Shown: positions 12,870 to 24,600, counted from the stretch's first letter. The stretch: DNA of 64,000 nt from Massospora cicadina (GCA_022478985.1 JAKSZP010000141.1:112065-176064); one strand, 5' to 3'. The notes: a model not told the origin generated them from the sequence alone. Program-made: numbers and translations.

Positions 12870-13358
12870 TTAGGCATGCACACAGTCACGCACTGGTACC
12901 CAACTGTTTTTGGCAGCATCAAAGCGCTTCCAGGACATCAGGTATTCAAGTCTTCTTTTAACGTGGCGTGAGGCAACTATCTCTTCCACCTCCCACTCTG
13001 GCGCCCCATCCACGAGATAGGCCTCAATAGTCTCTGGTGGGTGGCCCTCAAATAACGTCAGTTTACTCTCATGAAACATGGAGAAGATCCAGAATGAGGG
13101 AGGGAGATCTATCTGGTATGAGGCATGACCCACATTTCTAACAACGCGGTAGGGCCCAATCCTCTTTGGTCCCAGCTTCTTACATGGCTGCTTGATTGGG
13201 ATATTACAAGCATCAAGAATCACGAGATCCCCTTCCTTGTATGTGGGACCCACTTGGCGCTTCCCATCAGCGTTCTCCTCATATACCTGCATAGCCACCT
13301 CCAAGCTTGTGGAAACCTCCTGGTGAACCTTCTTGATGGTCTTGGCAAAGTCCACCAC
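12870..13358 (-). pseudogene. Integrase C-terminal region with chromodomain
   Basis: 162 codons. The first part has YKEGDLVILDA, LGPKRIGPYRVV and a degenerate FHESKLTLF, the GPY/F module of gypsy integrases. Residues ~118-160 form a chromodomain: EWEVEEIVASRHVKRRLEYLMSW then KRFDAAKNSWVP, with the aromatic positions present and the usual Gly of 'WKGY' replaced by Arg in WKRF. Chromodomains in this gypsy lineage are thought to steer integration to particular chromatin. The frame ends at 12870, about 156 bases before the 3' LTR. Confidence 0.9.
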
Positions 13359-13399
13359 TGCTTCAATCTTTGACCCACGCTGGGCTCCATGTTAAATGC

Positions 13400-14351
13400 T
13401 GGGTTAAAACCATGGCTGGCGAAAAACGTGGAACAGCCAATCAAAGAGTGCAAGGTATTGTTTTAACTAAACTGGGCCATGGGAAGGTGAGAAGCCCAAT
13501 ATGAATGATCTGCAGCGGTGTAACACCGCAGAAACTGTTCTAAGCACTGGTTAACTCGTTCAGTCTGCCCATCTGATTGGGGTGATAGGCAATTGAATGG
13601 CAAGGGCGAATCTGAAGAGTCTTACACAACTCTTCCCAAAAATGGAGGTAAACTGAGGGCCCCAGTCGGTGATAATTTCTTGGGGGACCCCATGCAGCGC
13701 AAACACATGGGTAACGAAAAGCCTAGCCATCTCAGCTGCGGTTATGGTGGTTCTTCAAGGAATAAAGTGGGCAAACTTCGTGAACTGGTCCACCACTACC
13801 ATGATGGCATCATAACCATCTGAGACTGGTAACTCCACAATGAAGTCAACTGAGATGGAAGTCCAGGGCCCATCAGCCTTTTGGACTGGTACCAACAACC
13901 CTGCTAAAGGTTGACAATTGGGTTTCATCTGGTTGCATACCAGGCACTCCTTGCAATAACGGCCTACCTGAGCTGGCAAGATCTTCCAGTTGTATGTGTG
14001 ACGTATCAACTCCAAGGTCTTTGCTTTCCCTGGATGACCAATGGTGATTCCATCATGATGGTCCCGAATGATTTCCAGGCGCAGTGGTCCAGCAGGTACC
14101 CAAAGGCATCCCTGGAACCACATTATCTCATCCTTTACATGATAGCCCGTGGATAGATCCTCTTGATTTGATGCGCTCTTAGCAAGGATCATGGCATATT
14201 CGCCCAACAGAGGCTGAGAGAGGACAACCTTTCTGAACATAGCATATTCTTCCACGTTACCCAGAGGTGCAACCGCTGGCCCGTTAGCCAGGGGAGAGGA
14301 AAGCAATGACATAATTTTACTTGGAGGGATCATAACCTGGGTGTTGTGCAC
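13400..14351 (-). pseudogene. Gypsy integrase (zinc finger and DDE core, frameshifted)
   Basis: The 13755-14351 frame (198 codons) shows the integrase zinc-finger region GHPGKAKTLELIRHTYNWK and CKECLVCNQMKP, then the core start WTSISVDFIVELP (first Asp) and IMVVVDQFTKFAHFIP. After a TGA the frame continues with [18 protein letters not shown] (second Asp). A one-base shift near 13580 moves the frame to the ERVNQCLEQFLR segment carrying the catalytic Glu, with a TAA in the following AQFS-NN block. The enzyme joins element DNA into the genome; this copy cannot be translated whole. Confidence 0.87.
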
Positions 14352-15010
14352 CTCACCTTCTTGAGGCCAGGGGCTAAAGCAGGGTTGCAGCTCAAAGCAT
14401 CCACCAAGCCATTATCCTTGCCCTTGGTGAACTTATATGTGAATGCAAATTGGGCAAGGGTCTCATGCCAACGGGTCTGCTGTGGGGTTAGGACATGAGG
14501 CGCGTGATAGTACAGCAAGGTATGGTGGTCTATACGTACGCGGAATGGTTGGGTAGAGCCATGCAAGTGGTGACGCCAATAAGCCAGCGCCTCCACCACT
14601 GCCAATAACTCCTTGTCATAAACGGCGTAATTTAACTCTGGCAAAGACATCTTCCTAGAAAAATATCCCACCAGATGTTTTATCCTATCTTCACCTACTT
14701 GTAACAAGGCAGCCGCTATGGCGAAGTTGGAGGCATCAGTTGACACAATGAACTCCTTGGAAGGGTCAACATGGCGAAGAACAGTCGTGGACAACAGGGT
14801 GCACTTCACTGCTTGGAAAGCATCCTCCAAAGTGGGGGACCACTGAAGCACCTTGGCACCACTAGCCTTGTATATGGGAGCTGCCACCTCAGACAGATTG
14901 GGAGCGAACTTCTTGAGGAACGTGCACATCCCCAAAAAGCTCCTTAATTCCTTAACTGAGGTGGGGGTAAGCCACTCACAAATCGCCTTCTCCATGTCTG
15001 GAGTTATCAT
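14330..15010 (-). pseudogene. Gypsy RNase H with RT connection domain
   Basis: Open for 226 codons. Begins with the connection block ELRSFLGMCTFLKKFAPN, then RNase H: FIVSTDASNFAIAAALLQ, YFSRKMSLPELNYAVYDKELLAVVEAL, RVRIDHHTLLYY and FTKGKDNGLVDALSCNP. Conserved acidic residues of RNase H (STDAS, KELLA, and the later Asp of DALS) are present. RNase H removes the RNA strand during reverse transcription. One TAA separates it from the RT frame upstream. Confidence 0.9.
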
Positions 15011-15016
15011 GTGTCC

Positions 15017-15941
15017 TTAGTCAAACATGACGTTGCCCAGAAATGTGACCTGGGATTTAAAGAACTTGAACTTGGAAATTTTTAACGTAAGGCTGGCTGC
15101 CTTTAACCGCTCCACCACCTGCCAAAGGTGAACTGCATGGGACTCCTGATCAGGGGAAAACACCAGGATATCATCCATGTAAGCGACCGTGAATACCCCT
15201 AACAGGTCCCCCAACGCTGCATCAATGCGGCGTTAGAAGATAGCAGGAGCATTATTAAGCCCAAAGGGCATGACCCAAAACTGGAAGATCCCTTTTTGGG
15301 TACAGAATGCGGTCAACCACTCTTGTCCCTTTTTAATCTGAATCTGATTGAACGCTTTGAAGCAATCCAACTTGGAGAAGACCTTCACCTTCTCCACATA
15401 ACGTGCAATCTGTGAATCCAAAGGGATGGGATGAAGATCTGGTACAGTAACGTTGTTAAGGTTACCATAGTCTACGCATGGGCATAAGGTACCATCAGAC
15501 TTCTCCACGAAGAGTAAGGGGGAGCATACAGGGGAGGCACGCTGAAAAATTGCACCCTTGGCTAACTGTTCTTTCACCCACACATCCAACGCCTCTTTCT
15601 CCCGGACAGTTAAAGGTTAAATAGGGGAAGTTATGCACTAGATCCACCATGAGCTTGAAGTCACAATCAAACTCATAGTGCTCTGGGAGTGCGTTGGCAG
15701 ATGCTGCATCAAAAGAGGATTCCAAACCCTCCAAGCAAGAAGGTATAGGGACTTCTACTGAGGGCTTCTGCATTGAGACAAGGACACAAGGGATATGGTG
15801 GGGCCAGTGGGGCAAGTCACCTGGGGCGTTTTCTTTGGACAAAGGCACAACAAATGTGCGACCATTCTTCATGGTGAGAAACAAGGTATTCTCCTTCAGG
15901 TTAGTTCTTATGTCAAACTTCCTCCACCATTCCACACGCAA
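15017..15941 (-). pseudogene. Gypsy reverse transcriptase (broken by TAA codons and a frameshift)
   Basis: Reverse transcriptase copying element RNA to DNA. Three adjoining frames give the RT blocks in order: LAKGAIFQRASPVCSPLLFVEK, VDYGNLNNVT, FSKLDCFKAFNQI, VMPFGLNNAPAIF, then after a TAA a frame with VAYMDDILVFS (YMDD at the complement of 15170-15181) and LGNVMFD. TAA codons sit where relatives have glutamine (NAPATFQ) and before GHMITP; a frameshift lies near 15600. All catalytic aspartates are present. Decayed from an active gypsy RT. Confidence 0.9.
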
Positions 15942-16735
15942 AATGATAAATACAGGAGGTTTTTGATCGCACTGAAGTGATCAGACAAGTGGTACTTGCC
16001 AACCTGATAATCCACTGTTCCAATGATCTTCAGAGTGGGAATACCTTGGGACGCCCCTCCTCTAACCACATCACCTGGCAAGTAACTCAGCCCAAGGTAG
16101 TCGGCTAAGTACTGGTCCATATAGTTTCCAGTAGCACCAGTATCCACCAAAATAGTAGTGGTGAGTTTCCCTAAAGGCGATAATAGGGTAGCAGTCAGCA
16201 GAAAATACCCTGAATGGTCTTTATTTATTGAAGATAATGACAACACTTCACCAAAATTCTCATCATCTAGCTCAAGCCTGCACACAGAATGGGTTTGGGA
16301 ATCAAAAAAGGGGGTGGAATATTTGGCCACTCTTAATACTGAGGCCACATACCCCACCATGCCTTCTGCAGGTGCATATACTTGATTATATCTGAAATGA
16401 AGTTCCTTCTCCACCTCCTGAGTGCGCTGGATCATGGTAGAGGTCAACCGTGGGTTATCAGGGGTAATTTGATACACAGGAATAGGGTCCTCATCCAAGC
16501 CATATGAACAAATAAAAGGTTCAGAGATAGAAGCCAGGGTTTTGTTATAAAACGCGTTTTTAGACGTGAATGACCCTATTCCTAAAACTGTGATGCAATG
16601 CCCAACGTTATCCAAGGCCAACACCACCAGGCACATCTGCGCTGATTCTGCCGGCATTGTCTGAATGCGCTGTTGATGGAAAATTTGTTTCTCAGAATGA
16701 AATTTAGTAATTTTGATGGAAAGTTGGGGAATCAC
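15908..16735 (-). pseudogene. Gypsy aspartic protease region
   Basis: Open for 275 codons. The protease active site LVDTGATGNYMD is visible, with DTGA encoded by the complement of 16143-16154, followed by a LADYLGL helix and a downstream GTVDYQVGKYHL segment typical of retropepsin-like folds. The ~190 residues before the active site contain no CCHC knuckle or capsid-like signature that I can recognise, so this is not an ordinary gag-protease fusion. It is the first frame after the 5' LTR. Confidence 0.8.
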
Positions 16736-16969
16736 GACTTTCAGACATTAAAGTGTCTGACTCCACCAGGTACAAACATGAAGGGTGGATACTTTCCAGT
16801 TGGAGGCAACCAAAATAACGCCAAGTTGCTCCAACCTTTGGGAAAATGAGGAAACAGCGGTGCAGCTAATGACAGATGGAGCCCACAGCTGATGGCCACT
16901 GTTTCCACTTTGGAAAAGTTCCACGCGGAAAAAATTTGTGCACATAAGAAAAGGTGGTTGGTCAACTAA

Positions 16970-17823
16970 TGTAAGGAGAGTGTCTATAACTCTCCAGTTC
17001 CCAGTGTGGCGGTGCTCAGTGCACAGGCCCAACACTAGGTAACTAGCCATTAGTGCCAGAGAGATTAGAGACCAGCAGAGGGTGCTGGAGCAATAACTGC
17101 TGAGGCATAATATTGCGAATTTCATAATAAAACCCCATAGAAGGGCAACGCGGTGCACATATTGGACAGATTTAGGCAGCCCAGGTTGGAGGGATCCTGG
17201 GTGGACAAATGGTGCATGAGGGGAGAGCAGAATAACACTTGCAATGGCAAGTGGAATGGAACGTGAGACCTCCTCAAAGAGGTTCATGCACAAGAGCGTT
17301 CTTAATATCATAAATAAAAAAGACTTATAACAGGGGATAGGTTTATTTGAAAAGTTGACCAACAAGGAATGTTGATCAGGAAAAATGTATTTAAGCTCAG
17401 ATGGGGAAATTGGGGTTATGCCACAGTGGGCCCAAGCAGCGGCTCACCAATATGGCGATACTGCCATCTGGGTTAGTAAAATAGGCCAAAACTGACTTCA
17501 CTCAAGTTATTGAATGAAGTTGGATTTGACCTGAGCGCGTTATTTCATAGCTGGAACGGGTTTTGAACCCTTGTTCCAAAACTAAGCAAACTGAACCATC
17601 CGCCTTAATATGGTAGATAGTTTGTTTTAACGCTTGAGCTGCTGTCAGGGGCTGGACACTTGGCACCCCACTAGGACCAACCTGGGCATATTTTGCCCTT
17701 ACCCAGCGCCGGTCCAGGGTGTGCCTCAGGTCTGGGAGGCCCTGTAGCTTAACCTTTTGGGCCTCCAAGCGCCCATCCTTGTCTTTGGGGTTGACCCCAA
17801 TATGATGTCATGTGTACATGACA
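16970..17823 (-). repeat. 5' LTR of the chromovirus
   Basis: 854-bp partner of 11859-12713; its inner edge at 16970 faces the pol region. The sequence next to it in element orientation begins TTAGTTGACCAACC, which is not a canonical TGG-start primer binding site, so the priming tRNA, if any, cannot be named. Confidence 0.92.
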
Positions 17824-17950
17824 AACATCCTTCTTGGGCCCCTTCTTGTTTCAGTGCAGAAACTTTTCCTGTCCAGGTGTAAGGGTTTCTCCCTAGAACA
17901 TACATATAGTTTTATCTAAAAATCAAGCTATCAGATGGGCTATCATCATA

Positions 17951-20900
17951 TTTATTTGAGGCAAGCCGACCAGGGGATGGACATTACCAAAACTAAAACT
18001 TGACTAAAAACTAATGTAACTACTTGGTTCAAACAAAACGCCCTAATGAGCGGATTGAGTGAAACGCTTCAAAAAAACCAACCAGGTAGGCAGCAGAAAC
18101 CACTTATCCCTCCATGATGGAAGGGGAGGGGGTTGGGGGGCTCATCTTCTGCAGCAGCTTCTTCCTCCCATAGTAGAGTGCATGTCACAGCCAACAGTAA
18201 TGGCGTTGGGGCATCTGCGGCATGGGGTTCAATATCTCTAATAATTGGAATTTCATGGAAATTGCCAGCTAAATAAATGGTACTGAGATATTCAGTTAAA
18301 GCTTTTTCAGCTTTGATGCGGGTGTCTGGGATCTTAACAAACGTGGCAATGTTGGTTTGGGTTATTTTTTGGATTCCGTGCTATAGTTGCCACATTCTGG
18401 ATAGCATCATTACTATTTTGTGTAGCTGGTTTATTGATTTTACTTTTTGGGGTTAGGGTTGTGGGGATAACAGGAGGTGGTATCCTCCTGTGAGCATTGC
18501 TACTGATTTAGCAACAGCTTTACGCAGGGGATGACAATCTGGTGTTGCAGCTGCTTTTACTGAAAGCTGGTGATCACTGCAAAATGATTCAGTGTTTGGC
18601 TATGGGGTATATAGTTGAGGGGGTATCTGGTGTCCCATTATGCATTAACAAACCGCTCAATTTGCAGAGATGGTTCTTCAATGAACTTACCTGATTCATC
18701 AATTTCAGCCAATAATTTACATGGGTTTTGGTTGAATTGGATTGGGGAATCAGCATACAGTTGAGGTTTGGTTGATTCATTTGAGGAAGCATGGGATTGA
18801 ACTGGGATCCAATCTGATGCTTGATTGGGGAAATATTTGTGGCATTGGGGTGAGGAGGAGGCTGATTGGTGGCTGCGGGTGCAGCTGCAGCTTCCAGTTT
18901 TGGGGGTGGGGAGGTAGGATTGTGCCCCATACCAGAACTTGTACAGGGTGAGCAGTGGATTGGAGGTCAGCGGATGAATCATCTGATCCATTAGAAGTGG
19001 TTAAGGAGGGGCACTTGCATTTTGAGTGGTCCAACTCGAAACATGACAGACAGATTGTCTGCCCACCCTCGACGTGGGCCTAAAACAGATGGTCAGGTGC
19101 TGAGGGAATAACAGTGTGTAGTGGAATTGACACCACAATTTTATCAAATTTAGGGCTGATTGTGGCATATACCCAAGGCCCAGCGAGTCATGTGGCCCCA
19201 TTTGGGACCACAAATTATAAGATGGGTTGGAGCCATAGGCTGCCAAACCATCCATCAGCTCCTGGTGGAGCACTTCAGGGGGAGGTGGGTGGGCAAACCA
19301 GTAAACTGAACCAATAAGGTGGTGTCCGCTGGGATCTGAGTCCAAGTTGTGGGGAGAGGGGTGCCCTGGAATACCAGGGCACAGTTGCTGCAGTGGCAGC
19401 GTTGGCTTTGCAGGTGAAGCTAAGGTCAAAACACCCCTTGTAGGGGCAGAAATCTATAAATCTGGTGGGTGTCATCACCACCTGTGCCATTTTGATAATG
19501 GCTTGGTTGTGGTATAGGAATAGTTTCCCATATTTGACCCTTAGGCTGTAGTGCATGTTGCTCTGGGGAGCACTAGGGGCAGCGAGGTACCACTTGGGTA
19601 CAAGCAAAGTGGGCGTTGAGGTCCTTGGGTGGAACGAATCATCCCATAGGTTTGGAATGACTGGGTGAACCAGTCCTAGCGCGTTTTTCTGCCAGATGGA
19701 AAACAGCGGGGGAGTTTTGCCGCTGCCCCATGCTGGAGCAGCTGTGTCATGGAAACAGCAGAAGAAGTTTAGACCAATCTGCCAGTTGGGATGTGTGAGC
19801 ATCCAGAAAGCAAGCCAGAATGCCAGAGGCATTGCTGACTGTATGACTTGATATGGAGCTGGGAAATAGGATACCACAAAATGGTGGTGGAATGTCAGGG
19901 TTAAGAGTATCCCAATGGCAAACCATACTGAATAGACTTCAGACCCAGGGGTTCTAGTAACAGGGATGGAAACTACTGGGATAGTTTCTGCGATATTCTT
20001 GGTTATTAAAACCATTTTGTTGGGGGTGGTAGAGAGGCAAATTTTCTCTTGTAGTTGGTGGACATAGGGCTATAAGATCCCTGTATATTGCTGCTGGAAG
20101 GTCATGAGAACAGGGTTGTAGAGACAAAAATTTCGGACTTGTTGAGCCCAATTGGCAATGGAGTGAAACATGGTAATCAAGAGAATTGGTAAGGCCCACC
20201 CAGAGTTCAGAGCAGCGGACCACCAGGAAAATGCCATATAGAATGTGGTTAAAAGGAAGGAGATAAAAATTTGGGGTTTTAATAAAATTTTTATTTGGGA
20301 AATAAAGTTAGAAAATCAACCAACAATCTTCTCAGTGCCTTGCAACTGATTAAATAGTGGTCAATTGGGTAGTGATAAGGCGTGGTTGGGATCCACAAAT
20401 TTGGCCTAACCGGTGAATTGGTTGATAGTGGGGGTTTATTCTTTGAGAACCAACATTGCAAAATTTGGTGGCAGGCTGAGTCTCTTTCAGTTTGACCTCA
20501 AACGTCTGGACCAGGGGTTGATTACATTTTTGAAGTTAGCATGACAGCATTTGGCCTGATGAGTGACGGGAATCCCCAAGGCCATCCCATATAGGGATGG
20601 GGCCATTTGGTTGGGAATGGGTTCAGGATGGCCAACCTGCCTGCGCTCGGTCATTTATACATTTGTTCAGTTGATAGTATCCCATCAGGAGCAATGCCCA
20701 AATTACTATCAGAGGACTTCAAAAACTCATCAATGGTACCCAATATTTGTTCTATTGATTTAGGGGTCAAATTGGAACCATCAGGTGATCCAGCTGATAT
20801 TTCATTCTTCATACTTTTATGGCCATTCAAATTTTGACCATCAGCCCAATTGCCACCCAAATTATATCTGACCAATCTCAGTTCAATGATCCCAGCACAG

Positions 20901-21228
20901 ATTTCACTAATTCCCTGCAACAGTTCTGCCTAGGTGAGTGAGAGAATTGGGGTGGGATCCAAAGCGGATGGGCTATCACCCATTGCTCATCAACTATGTG
21001 GGTGAGATTGCCCTGGGTGATGAGGGGTACCGCCATCCTCTTTGGTGTTTTCTTTTTTTGGGAATGGAAAGATAGCTTGATCGAGAGCCAAAGGACACCC
21101 CCAAGACTTACAAGCTGGCAGAGAATCTGAGGACATCAGAGCGAAACTACAACAGGTGAATTCAATTTGTATTATTAATTTATGTAATTTTTGCTAAGAA
21201 AGTTATGCCAAGCGGAAAGAGAGCTTTT
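17951..21228 (-). mobile_element. Half-LINE copy B: ORF1-only retroelement
   Basis: Minus-strand insertion of 3.28 kb bounded by a 17-bp duplication differing at one base: GATGGGCTATCATCATA at 17934-17950 and GATGGGCTATTATCATA at 21229-21245. It contains only an ORF1-like coding region, then a short 3' UTR ending in GTCCATCCCCTGGTCGGCTTGCCTCAAATAAA (complement of about 17951-17980). No endonuclease or RT is present between the duplications, so the element as inserted had none unless lost by internal deletion. The tail is shared with SINEs, copy A and the LINE at 63.3 kb. Confidence 0.85.
18050..20983 (-). pseudogene. ORF1-like protein of half-LINE copy B
   Basis: The likely start is the ATG at 20983 (MGDSPSALDPTPILSLT, a TAG, then AELLQGISEICAGIIEL). 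Pieces follow in changing frames: LRVKYGKLFLYHNQAIIKMAQ and GCFDLSF near 19430-19560, a LQFTG/SVYWFAHPPPPEVLHQEL segment near 19270-19320, a perfect CX2CX4HX4C knuckle CLSCFELDHSKCKC at 19011-19052, a proline-rich linker, NQNPCKLLAEIDESGK near 18690-18740, and a C-terminal domain ending PHAADAPTPLLLAV and ISGFCCLPG near 18130-18215. Each block has a counterpart in copy A at 42.6-44.3 kb in the same order. Function is inferred to be RNA binding, as for LINE ORF1; enzymatic domains are absent. Confidence 0.75.
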
Positions 21229-21245
21229 GATGGGCTATTATCATA

Positions 21246-22428
21246 GCCATAATTATTAAAAGCATTACATTTAATTTTTAATTAAAAAGAAACTTAAATT
21301 TTAGATAAGAGGTTTAATCTGATTTTAAAGTAAAAATAACAAATCAACCCACTACCACTAGCAGAGTGCTGGGTTTTAGGGTTAAGCAGGTGGTGAGGAG
21401 GGCTTGGATGAACAATAAAAGTCCAGAATTGAAATGGTTGGTATAATCGATGGTTTTGAGTGTGGTTTTGAACAGTATATCTTAAGCACATACCAATTAT
21501 TAAGATTGACTGTGCTATTTTAAAAAAGTTTGATCTCTATTCTAGATATTAAAAATTTTCTTTTATGCTATTTGAACTTTAAACTTAGCTATTTTTAATA
21601 TTTTACCCTTTCTATCTAACTTAGGGCTTATTTGGGATTTGTATAATATAAGTGTTCCACCTGGAAATACCCTAGGTAAAAAATCTTTTCCAACTAAGGA
21701 TGCACCTAGATGAGCCCTCTATTTGGAAGAGAAGTTTGTAAATGAGATACTACTTTTAAGAAAATGTCTAAATCAAACACAGAGATGCATAATTTCTTAA
21801 CATACTGCTTTGATGAAGCAAAAGTAAAATAGGTTTGAGTTTGAAAGTTGGGTGTAAGGTAGGGGAAGATAAATAAGGAGGGGCAGTATTTACCTAATGC
21901 ACATCCATAGTATGTCCCATATCTCCTAATTAGGTCAGTAGCAGCGCCTAGGGCTTGTATCTTCTTTATTATAAAGGGATGCAAGGCCCTATCCAGATTG
22001 ATAGCTAAAGTTTGGGACCTTATAGCTACTTTTTTGGTAGTATAATATTGATTATCAGCCTTTTCATATCGTTGAGGTATAAGACTTGGGAACTCCTATT
22101 GGCTAATAGATTACATGCAATGATTCTAATACTATGATGCAAGATGGAATATCTAAATTGAATAATATCCAATTTGACTTGAGAAGACAAATTATTGAAT
22201 GGCAGATCATAACTTTGGTAGGTCTCAATTAAACAATCCTTTTGTCAATTATCCAATCCCTTGGTAGGTATACTTCTTTAAAATTAAATTATCTTAAGTA
22301 ATATATTTATATATTATGTAGATTGTTAAGATAGTGGATAGTTTACAGTAATTAAATTTCTTGTTTTGACTAAATTTTGTAGATTCAATGATATGTAATC
22401 TATTTAAGGCATCTAACAAAAAAATGGA
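21246..22428. other. No gene recognised
   Basis: AT-rich interval between half-LINE B and the inverted repeat at 22.4 kb. Short open frames on the minus strand (65-92 codons) have no recognisable domains. Confidence 0.4.
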
Positions 22429-22765
22429 AAAAAAAAGAACCTTCTTTAAAAAAAGCTCTAAAAAGTATAAAATAATTGAGAAATTATGCCTCCTCAATAA
22501 AATCCTTTTTGAAGTCAGCACCATATTTTAAACTGAATTATAGAATTTTGCTCACAAACACAAATTAAATCTTATGTCTGGATTGGGTCCAAGTGTAAAC
22601 TATAAGCAACTTAGAATATATAGTACTGAGTATCTAAATTATAAATGCTTATTATAAGTCAGTTTAAATTTGGCGCTGACTTCAAAAAATGGTTTTATTG
22701 AGGAGGCATAATTTCTTGATCATTTTATACTTTTTAGAGCTTTTTTAAAGGAGGTTCTTTTTTTT
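22429..22765. repeat. Inverted repeat, ~95-bp arms, ~150-bp spacer
   Basis: The left arm 22429-22521 contains AAGCTCTAAAAAGTATAAAA and AAATTATGCCTCCTCAATAA; the right arm 22671-22765 is its reverse complement with few mismatches. The arms end in A/T runs. Could be a MITE or foldback element; I found no clear target duplication. Confidence 0.85.
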
Positions 22766-22977
22766 CTCAAAAAAAAATTTTGAGAAGGTTTTTTTCCAAA
22801 AAAACTTTACCCCCAGTTCTTTCCCCCAAAAAAAGTACATTTTTAAAAGTGGCTCTTTTTCCTACTTTTATTAAATATTACTATCTCTATATATCATTTT
22901 TGACCCCTTACTATTTCTCTATAAAATTAAAACTCATTGTATATATTACATATAGTATCTTATAAACAAATATACTA

Positions 22978-23262
22978 ATAATTTATTTTATTAAATTTAG
23001 TTGATTTTATTGGTCAAATTATATTAAATTTACTGATCGCCATCTACAATACTTCATTTTACTAAATTTGGATGATTTTATTGGACAACGTATGCTGAAT
23101 TTACTGATCGCCATCTACAGTAATTCATTTTATTAGATTTGGTTGCTTTTATTAGTCAATCTATGGTAAATTTATTGATCGCTATCTAAAATAATTTATT
23201 TTATCAAATTTAAATGAGTTTATTGGTCAAATTATGCAAAAACGATAGCCATCTATAATGAT
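22978..23262. repeat. Tandem repeat, ~71-bp unit, four copies
   Basis: The block GATCGCCATCTACA recurs with CATCT at 23041, 23112, 23183 and 23251, spacings 71, 71 and 68. Each unit also carries TTTATTAAATTTRGWTGATTTTATTGG-like sequence. Units differ by ~15-25% by eye, so it is an old array. Confidence 0.85.
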
Positions 23263-24385
23263 TTAAGCTCGTCCCACTATGATCTCATACTGCCTGGATT
23301 TTGAACATACCCCCCAGCCATAGGACTTATCAAAAGTGCTTCGAAGCTATCGCTTCACCAATGCTGGAATAAAGTTTAGCCAACGATGAACTGGTCCACA
23401 ATTGAAATCCATCGCTTCTGAGCCCATTTTGATATACTTACTAAATTAATGGGCAGATACTTGACCAATACTTACAAAGTAAAATGGGACCTAAGTTGGA
23501 ACATCCTCTATTTTTGAAGATGATCATTCAAATTGGTCCAGTATTTTCAGAGTTATGCGCGAACAAACAGAAAAAAAAACATACTTACAGGTCGAATTGA
23601 TAACCTTCTCCTTTTTCAAAGTCGGTTAAAATGGATAGCTATACATATCTAAGCTTTGATGGCATAGTGTTATCAAAGAATCGAGTTGAATACACCTTTA
23701 TTTAGATGACATCTACTTAACCCTTTAACTGCGGAATTTAGATTTAACCAGTAGCAGCCCTCGTGACATGTATACATATTGAGCACAGTTAACTGGCTAA
23801 TTCAGCTCTAGCATAGGTTAAATCAAAGTATCTAAAAAAATTCACGGGAACATAAACTACATGATTTATGCCTTAACTAGGATGAGATTTGTCAAGTGAG
23901 ATAAATTAGAAAAATAATAAAGCTGACAAAAATAGGATAAATGTCTATTTTAGTGACACATAAATATTAGGTAAGCTGAAATGCATAAACTAAAGGGTGT
24001 TTGAAATCGATCATGCAGCACTTGAGGAACTAATGATACAAATGTAGAATTGATAGGGTAAGGGTAAGGATTGCTAGGATGATAATGGATTAACTATGAA
24101 CTGATGTAGTGCACACTTGTTACCGCAAGCTAAGGTGGTGTAAAAATGCTATAACAGGTTTGAAACCTTTTATAGCTAAGATAAATATAATTTTATCCAT
24201 CCCTCTTATCATTATTCAATTAATGATATAGAGTTAAAAATTAAATAAAATAGAATAAACATAAATGTTTAACCTTAAGGTTAAAAATCACACTTTTGAT
24301 AAAATTTAATGGAATATTGTATTGTCATGGGAGATACATAAATGTGCCAAATTTCAAAGCTTTAGCTAGCCTGAAAGGTAAACTT
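23263..24385. other. No gene recognised
   Basis: Mixed-composition sequence with no open frame above 60 codons and no repeat that I could match elsewhere in the window. Confidence 0.4.
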
Positions 24386-24600
24386 GAAAATTTCGAATCA
24401 ATGAATATCAAACTGCTCAGCCATAACGATAACCAAATACCATGAAAATATATAGCATTTTTTTAGTACTAGATGGTCCCAAAAATATATAGCATTTTCA
24501 CTTCTTATATATAAAACTTTTTATTTTATTATAAAACTAGCCGATTTACCCATGCTTCGCTACGGTGTCTATAGAAGTTCAGATATTCAATTCATTAATT
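24386..24600 (-). repeat. Interspersed repeat module (also at 26.8, 35.3 and 35.7 kb)
   Basis: Contains GAATATCAAACTGCTCAGCCATAACGATAACCAAATACC and TATATATAAAACTTTTTATTTT blocks, in the same orientation as 35690-35840 and inverted relative to 26756-26890 and 35256-35376. It is followed at 24549 by ACCCATGCTTCGCTACGG, a short motif that recurs at 24986 and, inverted and mutated, at 35490-35530. The composition suggests a non-autonomous DNA or Helitron-like element, but no diagnostic ends were identified. Confidence 0.6.

Larger units (their letters stand above)
11859..17823 (-). mobile_element. Complete Ty3/gypsy chromovirus with both LTRs and target duplication
   Basis: A 5.97-kb minus-strand element bounded by two LTRs (11859-12713 and 16970-17823) that start TGTAAGGAGAG and end GTACATGACA on the plus strand. 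The 5-bp direct repeat AACAT occurs immediately outside at 11854-11858 and 17824-17828, the usual gypsy duplication size. A purine-rich tract (complement of 12714-12728) adjoins the 3' LTR. The interior encodes, in order on the minus strand, protease, RT, RNase H, integrase and a chromodomain. No gag with a zinc knuckle is visible: only ~235 bases separate the first open frame from the 5' LTR. LTRs differ at a few percent by eye, so insertion is moderately recent, yet the pol frame is broken. Confidence 0.93.

Noticed and set aside
22978..23262. Possible CRISPR array from regularly spaced repeats
   Set aside because: Units are contiguous and diverged along their full length with no unique spacers, and the window is eukaryotic. 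It is a tandem repeat.
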